Shown here piece after piece: positions 34,902 to 46,059 of a stretch of DNA of 64,000 nt; position 1 is the stretch's first letter, and the number at the start of each line of letters is the position of its first letter. Under the pieces are notes generated by a model that was given only the letters and a program-made list of their open reading frames with translations, was not told the origin of the DNA and ran no database searches. The DNA is from Hypoxylon rubiginosum (taxonomy: Eukaryota > Ascomycota > Sordariomycetes > Xylariales > Hypoxylaceae): assembly GCA_902806565.1 (NCBI GenBank), contig CADCXA010000021.1, positions 682,001-746,000 of the forward strand. The letters are read 5' to 3'. Made by a program: the position numbers and the translations under genes.

Positions 34902-36417
34902 ATGTCGCAAGGCGTCGAACTGCTAATATCCTGCCACTGCGGCGCCGCCAAGCAGACGGTGGTGCTATGTGCACAGCCGGGCAACCCGTCGGACGTCGAC
35001 CTCTGCCACTGTCACGCATGCCGCCACGGCTCCGGCCTGCTGTGCGTCTCGTACACGTCTATCCAGAAGCCGCCGCGCTCACTCGGCGGCCTCGTCTCTT
35101 ACCAGGATGATTCGTCCCCACACGCACCACCTGCGGTGACGCTATACCATTATTTCTGCGATACTTGCGGATGCCACGTGTTCCGACATAGGAAGGCCTC
35201 GGCTCTTATAGACAGCGAGGATCAAAGCGAGGATGACGAGGTTGGAACGTGGGAAGTGGCTACGGGCATCATCGTCGGACGGGCGGATGCTGGCTCCGCG
35301 ACGATACAAGCGGGAGATGTAGAAGTAGGGGGCGAGGGAGGAGGGGAGGAGCCGCTCCTAAGGTTCGCTAGGCATGTAAACACTGACAGTACCAAAGACG
35401 GCGGCTTGTCCCCGTTCATCAGCCTCGTCGAGGGGTCCAAGCTCGAAGTTAGCGAGACCTGGAATACATCATCGATTACGCCGCCACCCTCGACGGGCGA
35501 ACGAGAAGTCGACGACAGCGACGACGTGCTAGAAGCGTACTGCCGCTGCGGAGCGATCCGCTTCCGCATCACGCGCCCCGACGCCTCGAGCCGGCTGCCG
35601 CGCTCCGGCTTCCCGGACCTGACGGTCCCCTTCGCCGCCACGCCGCGCGAGGAAGCCGGCAACCCGCGCGACGAGAAGTGGTGGCTGCGCGCGGAGGGCC
35701 GGGCCGCGGACCGCCCGGCCAGGTACCTCGCGGGGACCTGCGCGTGCGGCTCGTGCCGGCTGACTTCGGGCTTCGAGGTGCAGACGTGGGCGTTCGTGCC
35801 GCGGAGTAATATCTTCTTCCTCCCTCCTATGTCTCCTTTACCCATCACCACCACCACCGCCACCATCGCCCCGCCGTCTTCACTTTCTTCGACACCGAAA
35901 CCCGTCCCCCTCGACTTCGCCACCCTAAGCCAGCAAGGCGTCCCGCTCAAGGGCTACGACAGCTCGCCCGGCAGGCGGCGCGAGTTCTGCCCTTCCTGCG
36001 GCGCCACCGTCTTCTGGCACGACCGCGTATGTAACAACCAGAGTTCTCCTTTTTTTTTCTTTCTCCCCTTCCTTTCTAGTATCATTTCCGCTCGCTCAAG
36101 GGAGTCAATCACTCCCGAGACATAGCATTAAACGGGCCCATCTCCTTCCTTAAAAAACAAGCAATTTACTGACTTCCTGCTATGTTATATAGTGGCGACC
36201 GGACCTCATCGACGTGAGCGTGGGCCTGCTGGACGCGGCGGAGGGCGCGCGGGCCGGGTCTTGGCTGCGGTGGTGGTGCGGGAGGGTCAGCTTCGAGGAG
36301 GAGGCCGGGAGCGGGCGGACGGGGGAGGTGGCTAGGGTGGCGAAGGGGCTGGTTAGGGGGTTGGCGGAGGGGTTGGGGCGGTGGGAGGATGGTATGGGAG
36401 GGTTGACGAAGGGGTGA
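34902..36417 (+). CDS. Tandem GFA/CENP-V-domain zinc protein
   Basis: Two exons: 34902-36026 and 36193-36417 (449 aa). There are two Mss4-like GFA/CENP-V modules. The first has SCHCGAAK, then CHCHACRHGSG, then FCDTCGCHVFRH (about residues 10-100). The second has YCRCGAIRF, then CACGSCRLTSG, then FCPSCGATVFWH (about 215-375). These Cys pairs are the zinc ligands of the glutathione-dependent formaldehyde-activating (GFA) family. About 110 polar, low-complexity residues separate the modules. The second module itself holds Pro/Thr-rich insertions near TITTTTATIAPPSS. The final exon supplies the C-terminal part (WRPDLIDVSVGLLDAAEGAR...). Fungal members are common and mostly of unknown function; a formaldehyde-glutathione role is not shown here. 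The start is the first ATG, immediately before the first Cys motif. Confidence 0.87.
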
Positions 36418-37145
36418 GGGAGGGAGAGGGCTACGGATGAATAGGGGGCGTTTCGGTAAGATGGTTCTCACGTGTGCTCTGGTTCGGTGGTGTCACATAC
36501 GTTGAAAGGCAGACGTCGTGTTTTGCTTACAGGTTCCTGTCATAGAAGTCGACGGGTTCCTTTTTATTGATATGAGATCTTTGCTCAAATTCACGAAGTG
36601 GCAACGACGCAATCCATTTATTGCTCTTGCCAACACGACCTCTTGGATAAGTCATACACCCGTTCGAACGCCTGAAAAACTCGGCCATTGGCAATTCATA
36701 AGTTCAAAGTTGAGCTCCAGTTGCATTCCAGGAGAGGGTAAGAGGTCAATAATTATTTCTTAGTCTTCTAGGTTTGCATATAAGACTACATAGACCTTCT
36801 CTGTAAGCCAAATAACCACGTCCATAGTACCTCAAGCCAGGCACCTTCGCTCGGGATGCCAGCAAGATCAGACCGGTGTGTACATCCTAGTCTAGAATCT
36901 GCTTTCCGGCCTGTATATAGAAACTCGCCTATCTGAAATCGCCTTATGTAAAGTACATATCTCTTGTGGAGGGCAGTTCCTCGTTTTCATAACCCTATCT
37001 AGGTAGTGTTAAGACTCGCTCGCCCCCCCTTTAATGACTATCCTGTAGTCTTACCTAGTGCTAGATTTGAACCCTAATCATGGGTTCAAGAGGCAAAAGT
37101 GTTGTTACATCTCTACATGAATCGTATAAAAGGAATAGAAGGAAG
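36418..37145. other. Intergenic, no gene supported
   Basis: AT-rich. One 81-codon open frame (36518-36763) has no domain and no plausible start context. Nothing else seen before the tRNA genes. Confidence 0.5.
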
Positions 37146-37150
37146 AAAAA
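37146..37150 (-). terminator. RNA polymerase III T5 terminator of tRNA-Ser
   Basis: On the minus strand a run of five T starts six nucleotides after the tRNA 3' end, as expected for Pol III termination. Confidence 0.75.
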
Positions 37151-37156
37151 GATAAT

Positions 37157-37238
37157 CGACGCAGGCCTGATTCGAACAGACGCTCCCGAAGGAACAAGAT
37201 TTCTAGTCTTGCGCATTAGACCACTCTGCCACTGCGCC
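37157..37238 (-). tRNA. tRNA-Ser (anticodon AGA)
   Basis: 82 nt, minus strand, no intron. Acceptor GGCGCAG pairs with CTGCGTC (one G-U), with discriminator G. The anticodon loop CTAGAAA sits on stem CAAGA/TCTTG and gives anticodon AGA. A long variable arm (CCTTCGGG) marks a type II tRNA, as serine tRNAs are. The T arm is GTCTG-TTCGAAT-CAGGC. Confidence 0.96.
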
Positions 37239-37585
37239 AGCAACCCATTCGCAAGACGGTATGTGCGAGTGGGAGAAAAAGTGTGGATAAAGGCTTTATA
37301 TTCCACGTGGTGCTGCCCCTGAGTAGCAAGTGGTAGGCAGTGAATTAATTTTTATAATAAATTCGTTAACTGTGCGTGAATAGTGTGGAGTCCCGGGTTT
37401 CTGCATGGTGGTTAAGCCAATCCGGAGTCGAGCGGGTGCCGCTAAACCTTGGAAGCGACTCCATCTCGTCAGAGACTGGCCCTTTCGCGGAGCCAAAAAT
37501 TTTCCAACTTCATCTTACATTTGGTTCCGTTTACTTAGACGATTTTAACGGCACAATTGCTCAGCCAAAGCCAACAATTGGCAAG

Positions 37586-37659
37586 GGTCCCATAACTCAG
37601 TTGGTTAGAGTGTCGTACTAATAATGCGAAAGTCGAGAGTTCGACCCTCTCTGGGACCA
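37586..37659 (+). tRNA. tRNA-Ile (anticodon AAT)
   Basis: 74 nt, plus strand, no intron. Acceptor GGTCCCA pairs with TGGGACC, with discriminator A. The D arm contains CTCAGTTGGTTAGAG. The anticodon loop CTAATAA on stem TCGTA/TGCGA gives AAT, read as IAU after A34 editing. The T arm is GAGAG-TTCGACC-CTCTC. Confidence 0.97.
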
Positions 37660-37668
37660 TTATCTTAC

Positions 37669-37673
37669 TTTTT
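37669..37673 (+). terminator. RNA polymerase III T5 terminator of tRNA-Ile
   Basis: Five T starting ten nucleotides after the tRNA 3' end. Confidence 0.7.
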
Positions 37674-40600
37674 ATACTCTGCTCGGGCTCTCCAAGAGTA
37701 TTTCGTATCATTCTTTCGCGGTATTTTTTTGGTAAAAGGCACGTACCTTCTCCAGGTTCTGCGGGTCGGAAATAGGGGTCAGCTACTCAGAGACCATTCA
37801 CAAGAGCTGTAAGGATTGCGATTCTACCTGCGTTCGCGTTCACCCCAATTTTGGCCGCGTAGTTGGCAGACCTACGTGTCAGGGTCTTAGCCCTTACCAC
37901 CCGGGTAGGGTTATAGGTCTGTTGGTATGAGAGAAGGGATAGTATGGGAGATAGGCTCCTTTGTTCCTTAGCCCCTTTGTCCCGGCCTCTCATATGTACC
38001 CGGAGCTCGGTTGCCCCTTAGGTTCATAGCTCTCTGCGCGCAACAATGTAGTTGTTTACCTATCGCATAATTAGCCTCGTGACACTACGTGTGTTGGATA
38101 TGTTAGCCGAGATAGAAATCGAGTATTGCGACCTAGATATCCTCTAGACGTGTAGCCAAGGGTCCAGAGAGTGCAATCCATCAGCCGTGAAAATCGACGA
38201 AATATAGTTATCCATATGTCATGCCGAGGATACTTTCTACTGTAAGCGTATCTTTGCTAAGGCAATGTGAGAGATCTTGAGAGTATATAATATTGCAACG
38301 TTGGACGTATCAACAGAATAAGCCGGAAGAAGTTGGCAAGAGGATTGGGAAAATAATAAATCGGTAGGAAAGAAGAAAAAAATAAGTTCGTAAAAAGAAT
38401 ATAGACTGGCAAAAAAGCTCACAGCCCAGGTTCCAACCTGTGCGCATTTGTCCTGAACAGTGGCCGCTGCCGCCCTGCCACAGGTTCGAACCCAAGCTGC
38501 TGCGAAAAACCCCGGTGGGTTGTTTCTGGCCCCCTGCTTCTACCCATTGAGCCAAAGGCCAATTTGGCACGCCGGGAGATTTAAGGGAATGGTTGAGAAT
38601 GGTACTGCGGAAGGGTTATTTAAGTCAACCGTCGGTAGGTGCCGGTCACGGGCTCGGTTTACCCAGCAACGACGGTCTGAGAAGGTGCACCACCAAAATA
38701 CGCCTAGGTACAGTGTATCACCTAACCGACAGCGTTTCTGAGTAGGGGCTAGGACGGCACCAACGGCTTCCCACAAGTTCTAAAGTTGACTTGGAAACTC
38801 AGGTAGCTTTCACGCCTTGGAGTATTCCAAAGCCACTGCAGTGGATGACAATTCCCTTCTTCAACTATTTTACAAGACTCTTTTGAGTCAAGCGGTAAAG
38901 TGAGGTTAGCTATTACTTTACCAAAATGTACTACTAGGAGCTGACCTCGTGTGAGTCGCCGTATTGGTTGACCTGTATACCTAAGTTACAACATAGTAGG
39001 TCACGTACCCCTTATGGAGAGCCTCGGGATAGCTACCTAGGTAGCTTACTCCACTGCACCCTACCCTTAATTAAGCATTACTATCAACATGATTAGAAGA
39101 TGGCCGGGTGGACTTCTCGGTGTTAGCATAAATTGGAATGTCTACAGCGCTTGATGGTTGATGGTTTGTCGAACTAGACATGGCAAGTGTAACTCGTGGA
39201 GGATGGCTGCAGCAGCGCGGCATCCTCTACCACATTTCCATGATATATTCTGGAGCTAAGAGAGTTCGGCTGATGAATTATTATTTGACATACCAATTGT
39301 TCCGTCAGTCATTAGATAGACAGTGTTGAGGTGATCAACGGTAGAGGGGAGGCTGCACGAGAACAGGAAGCCATTAACTATCAGAAGTCTGTGCTGAAGG
39401 CTAGAATACCCCTTACATTTCATACATTCATGACTTCCTGCGCGATCAGAAGCAGAACTAAAAGCTTTCATCCTAGCTAAGAATGAAGCAACTAGCCTCT
39501 ATCATGCCTCAGCGTTATCTATAAAAAAAAACCGAAACATGCGTGCGCTACACATGGATCAGCAACGCCTATACTAGGGAATGCGGGTGGCTACAGCTGG
39601 TTTTCCGAAAATCCCCATTCCGAGAGGTCATTATAAATCTTAGATAATGAATTAGTAGCTGATAATTATCGAGTCGCTTACGGCTCTATTAAAAATAGTT
39701 TAGAAAAGGGGGAAAGAGGAACTGTTGATATAATATGTTTGCCTCTCTAGACTTTATGTATTTACCCCTATTATGTAGCATAACCACCTAATGAGTCGTT
39801 CCTCTTCCGTTTATTCCCGAAATCTCATAAACATCACATGTTTCATATTGGCCACCATGGAAATAATATATCACGAAAAAATCACGTCGTTCTCTGTACT
39901 CGTGGTTGGCAATCACACCATCGTCGTTCCCCGTAAGAGCCGCCGGCAGTGCGGACCCCAAGAACGTCGACAGGCCGACGTCAAGGGTACCCCGAATCCC
40001 GCATCTGGGACGGGTAACAACGACCATCCCGCCGTGACATTTCCGAAACCATGCGAGAGGGGGGGATTTGCGGAAGGAGTTGGAGAAGCAGCCCCTGAGC
40101 CGGGATGAGCCGGGATGGGCCGGATGCTGTCGGGGCCTTCCTCCGGGTCCGGCAACTCCCGAACCCCCCGGGTCATGTCGGGCATCGTCGGGGAGCCGGC
40201 ACCAAGCCACAGTGGTAAGGGGACGTACCCGCGCGCGCGCTGGGTGCATCCTCACCGCTCTGTCTCGCTGCTGCGGAGAAAGCACGAGGGCAGTTAGAGC
40301 AGGTACACAAAGCTTACGGCGGGCTGCGACAACGGGATTCTATTTCGATCTCCGCTCCTGAGGTAGCGAGACCGGGAAGCATCATCGTAAGGAAATTGAT
40401 CGCGAGTTTTCCCTTGACCGCTCTGGTTTTCTTGTCTCCTCACATCACGAGGAATCCCGAAAGGAGTCATGATCGCGATCGGGAATGGCCACCTATGCGT
40501 CATACTCTGATTGCTTCGAGAACATGCAGCAGCCCCTTACTTTTCCTTCCCACCCAATTCAAAAACCTTTTCCCCTTCTCATCTGCCGAGGGGGGCACGT

Positions 40601-43600
40601 GAAGACCTGAAGATCGCGTACGGATTTTCTAAGAAAAGAACTCCGAGCACACCGCCGAGGGGGGAAAGAGAGAGAAAACCGCCCAATGCCATCGCTAGCC
40701 GCGTACGTAAGTTCCCAGCGGATGCTGGACCATTACATCAGGAGGAGGCACCGTAGCACCCCGTAGGCAGCGTCGGAAGCGAGGGCTTTGAGCCGCGCGA
40801 AGAGCCGTCTCCCGCTTCCCAGGGAAAGACGTGCGCATGCCAGCCCCAACGTCGCGGAACGGTAGAGTAGCCAAGATGGAACAAGCTTTTCGTCTGCATC
40901 GTCGAAGGGTTACGCGGCATGAAGGGGGATCACACCCCACAGCATGCCCCCGTCGGACTGGCTCTCTTGTACCGTAGGGGGGTTGCATTTTTCCCGGTAT
41001 ATGACGGTCAGCTAAGGGGGACCATGTACTGTAGGCGGATGTACGTACAGTATGTAATGTACATCTCATCGTAGATAAATAAATAAAAAACAAAGGGCGG
41101 TGGGAATGGTACTGTAACTCTGCATGGGGGAGTGAGTGACGGGGGCGTGGCCCAGACCAGACGAGAGGAGGCGTAGGAGGCTCCCAAAAACTACCAAAGG
41201 CCCGATGCGTCCAGCTCGAAACAGAAAGCTGCACAGCACGCCAAAGGCCCATCTACTGCCACTGTCATTGCCGCATGACATGACATGGCACACGCAAAGC
41301 CAAAAAGCTCACACACCTCCTTTTCGCGACAACCCTCGTCCGCTTACCCTCCCTGGAGTTCCAAACAAGAAGGAAAAAAGCTCCGATGGATAGGTATTTG
41401 ATTTAATATAGCTCATGCCCAATCACTTCTCGGGCTATTATAACTCAGGCAAGTAAGGGAGGGTAAGAGCGCGGGTCCGATAAGGCAAGGTAAGAGTACT
41501 GTAGCATAGCGTCAATAGTGAGGCGGTATAGCACTAGAAGCGACGATAGCAACAACACCAGACCAATAACAGCAAGACTCAGTAGGCCAACAAACGACAA
41601 GAAGTCTCGAGAAAGTATTCAAGACTTGCGCGAGACTTCGGTCGAACTCAGCTCAGCTCGTGAAGGCTCGATATGCATTACTTATCTCTAACCAGTACAC
41701 AGCAGCACGCAAAGAAACCTGGTCATCCCTTCACCACCTTCGGCTTGTTACGCACGATCGCTCTCTGCTGCTAATATATCGCCACGCTTATCCAAACTAC
41801 CTAGTAGCCGAAGATCTCACGCGCAATCTGACATCTACGATGAAATCGCGCAGGACGGCCTTTGCAATCTGCGGTTCTGTCCAGTTCTATTCTGTTGGCC
41901 GCTGACTCATGCCTCCCCAACGAACACGAGACCTACCCCCATCATCGCAAGGTCCTCCCTTCATTCACAACGGCCGTACGCCACCCGGCTCGCGTGTGTT
42001 ACCGCGCGCCTAAAGCTATCTATCCACGATCGCGAAGTATAGTTTTCCGAAGGGGAAATATATCTAGTGTATTACAATATACGTAAAAAGATAGATAGGT
42101 TAGGTACGTAGTCAGTAGTAGTCTACCCCGTCGACGATGAGGCTCCGTTAGGGGGGGTCCCATCTTCGTCTCTTGCCAAGGCGCGTGGCATCTCGCGAGC
42201 AACCGTCTTGCAGGCTGGGCATTCGAGATTCTGGGGATGGGAACCACGGGTCCTGGCAGGGCCAAGAAGAAGAGAGGGAAAACCCTTGTTTCTGGGCGTT
42301 TCTTCACTTCCTCACTCTCGATCCTTGCTTAAGGCCCGTCAGTTTCTTACGACTGAACCGTGACGTCGATCTCGTGTGTAAGAGGCGTTCATATACCGTT
42401 CTACTATCGTTTTTCTAGAAGGAAAGCATTTATTCCGTCTCACACGTTCTGCTACCGTAGGTAGATACCTACCTAGGCATGTACGAACCGATTTGCACAT
42501 TATCTTTACGCGTTACACGAAGGCGTTCATCACGGGGGGCGGCGGTACGTATGTACGTAGGGACTTTGCTACGTACCTACACTTTCGTCGAATTAGCATG
42601 TGCGTGTGACGGTAGAGGGCTTTTGCATGCAATGCCTCATGCATGGAAGGCAGGCTGTCACTGTCCGAGGAAAAGATGACCGATCCCCCCCAATCCCTAG
42701 ATACCGGTAACGCTTCTCTTCACACTCGCTCATCCTCGCCTTATCGGGCTTGCATGCATGCGTGCGCGCAGAGTACCGGTCCGCCGCTGAGAACTACTAC
42801 CAAATTTGTCATGTACCGTAGCAGCAGCCAGAAACCGTGGGGAGACGAAAGGGCATTTCGCCTATTCGATTTCTGGAAAGCCGGAGAGTAAGGATACCGG
42901 TATAGTAACGCTGCCCCCAAACATTACCCCCTTCGAAAGAAAAATACTCTCCTCCCCCACGTAAGTGGAAAAGGGCAATCAATTGAAATACTATACACTT
43001 TCACGATCCATGCTCGAAGCTGTATATATGCGCGTATAATCATCGCCGATGGGAAAGCCTCGGCCCTGATCGGCGAGGTCTGGAACTTGGGCTTGCGACG
43101 GGGGGTGTTATATTACCTACTAAACCTAAGGTCTGGCTCACGGAGGGATGGATGCAGAAAGCATGAAGATGTAATGTATCTATGCAAGTAATGCGTGTTG
43201 GTGAAGTGAAAAAAAAAAGCGCCGCGGTAGGGAGGTCAGCAAAAGGGGCGAAAGAAGAGACAAATCCCAACTCGACGGATCGACCGAGATCGATTCGCTT
43301 ATTCTCCTTCTAAAGCCTGCAAAGTAAGCAAAGGTGGTTTGTTTAGGTATGCGCTTGCGCGCGCGTGCGAGCGAGCGAGCGCTACTAGGCTCGTTTCTCG
43401 ATAACCCCTCATGGGAAAGGAGCCAGAAGGAAAAAGGGAACGAGGGAAATCTCTCCCCTTGGACCGGGCTATGTAGTGAAATCCCATGGTCGACGGCGGG
43501 CACGAATCATAGGGAACCCTTCTCCCCCCCAACCGACCGCTCTCGCGAAAGAATGGGGAAAGACGATGCGGCAAAAGCGGCACCCAGGCGCGGGAAGGGG

Positions 43601-46059
43601 AACTCGAAAGACCGGCGATAGCGAGGAGGAGCTAGGTCTAGTTCCATCGTTAGCCCGGGGCTTACATACATAGTATCGGTACCGAGACGACGAGGGTAGG
43701 GGAAACTATGTAGATAGTGTCGAGTAGTGGTAGTGGTAGTAGTAGTAGTGTTAGATAGCCGGCGGTTTTCTCTCTTCGAGTTCTTTTCACATGGATACGA
43801 TTTATACGATCTAGACAGCTAAGACAGTAGGCATACATAAACGAACGTCCGTAAAAGGTAGCGAACGCAACGATGCTATTACTGCACCGAATTAATTCGT
43901 CTTAACCCTCTTTCCCCCCCTAGTCATCCACCTCCCGGCAGGCAATGCAAAGGAAGATCGTCGGCGAGAAAGGGAAGATAAAAAGCAAAAGAGAAAAAAG
44001 CTTGTCGTAGCAGTGCAGCACCACAGCTGAACGACTCTCTCCCCCACACGTGCTACCACACATCGACACATCCATCCAAATTCCCTGCTGGCGGTCTGCC
44101 TCTCTGTTGGATTACCGTATCCGGCCACTGGGCTGGCTTCGCGTATGGGCCAGCAGGGCGTGTTATTGGTCCGTTGAGATATCAGCAGGGGTCCAAGCCC
44201 CCCCTTTTCTTCCATACAGCTCACTTGCATGTAATGTACGTATCTGTATGAGGTATGCATTGCATACATGTATATGGCAATGTACTGTACCTTCCTGTCA
44301 TCACCATCTGATGTATGTATGTGTGTGTACATGTGTGTATGCAGGGTTGGTAGGATACATATACTACATGTAGGATGGTACCTACTACATATATGTAAGC
44401 CCTTCGCAAGGCAGGTGATGCAGCGTCATATGCAGGTTCCTTGGGTTCTTGCATTTGCGAAAAAGGCTTGTTTTCCCTTGGCATTGTTACCTTGCATCCC
44501 AGATTTTTGGGTGATTTGAAAGAAAAAGCCAAAGACGATAGGGGATAGGGGATAAATAACAAAAGATCATGTCCCCCATTGGAGGGGAAAAGATGGCAAA
44601 AAAGGGGTTGAGCGAGATAGGCAAGATTGATTAAAAAAACGCACGAGATAATGGGAAGATGGATGGAGGAATCCCGTTTCATTGGGAGTCCGTAGCCCCG
44701 GGAATAAATGACGATTGTGCACATTAGACATTGGAAAAACATACGAAGGTTACGGCTACGAAGTAACACTACCTACCTGGTACTACCTACTAGCCAACCT
44801 CACTAGCTACCGGCCAATAATTCAGCACGAGGCCGATCGTCCGACCCGACCGACTATTCAAATCTTGCAATCTTGTAATCTTGTCATTGCTGCCCCTGTA
44901 CCTAGTTAGTCCCTTTTGTCGACATAAGTTAGTCCCCTTTGTTAGATGTCGAGACAAATCAAAGATCGGCGGACAAGTTTAACCAACAGGCTAGTTCTTT
45001 CTAGCCCTTCCAGAGTCAAGATTACCTATATCGCATTATGAACCAATTCTTTAACAACGTGTTTTTTTGACGCCGAACCAACTCCATTGTGAGCGAAAAT
45101 AGCAACCCGTCGCAAATCGAATTTTTTTTGTATGCACATACCCCAGAAAACAAGCTGATGGTGGCGTTGTTTTCCTTCTGGCGCAATCCATCAGTCCGAT
45201 GCCAAAAACGACGCCACCCGGCGATCCTGTACCGTGCCGTAGACGTTCGAATATGCCTTAGCAGACCTAGGTAACAGTACTTCTACATTTTGCGGGGAAC
45301 CTATATGCATGCATGTACTATGTACGAGCCGGTTTTGAATTGTTTTTCGTGGGTTTCATGGATTTCATGGGCGATAAAGATCTGACGGTCTGGGCTTGTC
45401 TTACACGTTCCTCGAGTCGCACTACCTACGCCTTTTCCTACCAATGTATCGGAACTTACCCAGGTATGCCACGTTACTTGAAGCATCAGAGACATCATGG
45501 TGTCACATATCACATGTATGGAAGTTCTGTAGAGTCTGGATCAACGCATTTTGTATTGTCCCGCTGCAGACGAGCGAGTCGGCAGCATGGCTAAATCGAC
45601 ATGGGCAATTTATGCCATATCTACCCTTTTTGCGATGACCTATGCTATCCCTACCATCATCACCAACTGGGAGGGGCTTCCAAAAGTCCATCCTCCTCCC
45701 CCTTCCGTATGCTTTTTCTGCTTCATCTGATACCACCTCCCTGAATGCTTTATGCCAGTAGTCATCGGTGTCAAAAATCTGACAGCTCAAATGACACAAT
45801 GCTCGAGACGCAAGAAGACGGAGAGAGAAAAAAGAATTATGTACGGTGTTGGCACCAATACTTTATAACATCCATGACCGCGTGAGAGTAAATGCACATT
45901 GCCGTCACCATGCCCTGGGGATATTGCCTTAAAACGCCATTGTATCGACAGGAATCCGTAATAAAAAAAAGGGGGTCATGTTGTAGAAGAGAAAATGGGG
46001 CGTACAGGGCCCTCGATAATCGATGGAACTCGTGGCTCGATATGTGTGTCCTGTTCTCC
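37674..46059. other. 8.4-kb region with no supported gene
   Basis: I read all frames and found no recognisable domain, no consistent exon chain and no intact mobile element. Contents seen: a 16-bp palindrome AGCTACCTAGGTAGCT (39031-39046); a GC-rich patch around 39930-40290 where several frames are open by composition; a TAG/TGG microsatellite around 43721-43749; GT-rich sequence around 44310-44340; an ACCTAGGT site near 45266. It may hold non-coding transcripts, decayed repeats or the long 3' flank of the kinase gene. Confidence 0.45.
39031..39046. repeat. 16-bp perfect palindrome of the ACCTAGGT family
   Basis: AGCTACCTAGGTAGCT equals its reverse complement and carries the recurrent core. 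Confidence 0.85.

Noticed and set aside
38400..38580. tRNA-like GGTTCGAACC T-loop near 38482
   Set aside because: The flanking 5-bp T stem does not pair on either strand and no acceptor or anticodon arm can be formed.
39788..40285. 165-codon minus-strand frame and overlapping frames in the GC-rich patch
   Set aside because: Several frames are open at once because of high GC. No frame shows domains or consistent codon preference.
44221..44769. 182-codon minus-strand open frame
   Set aside because: Low-complexity (GT-repeat derived), no recognisable domain, no splice or leader support.
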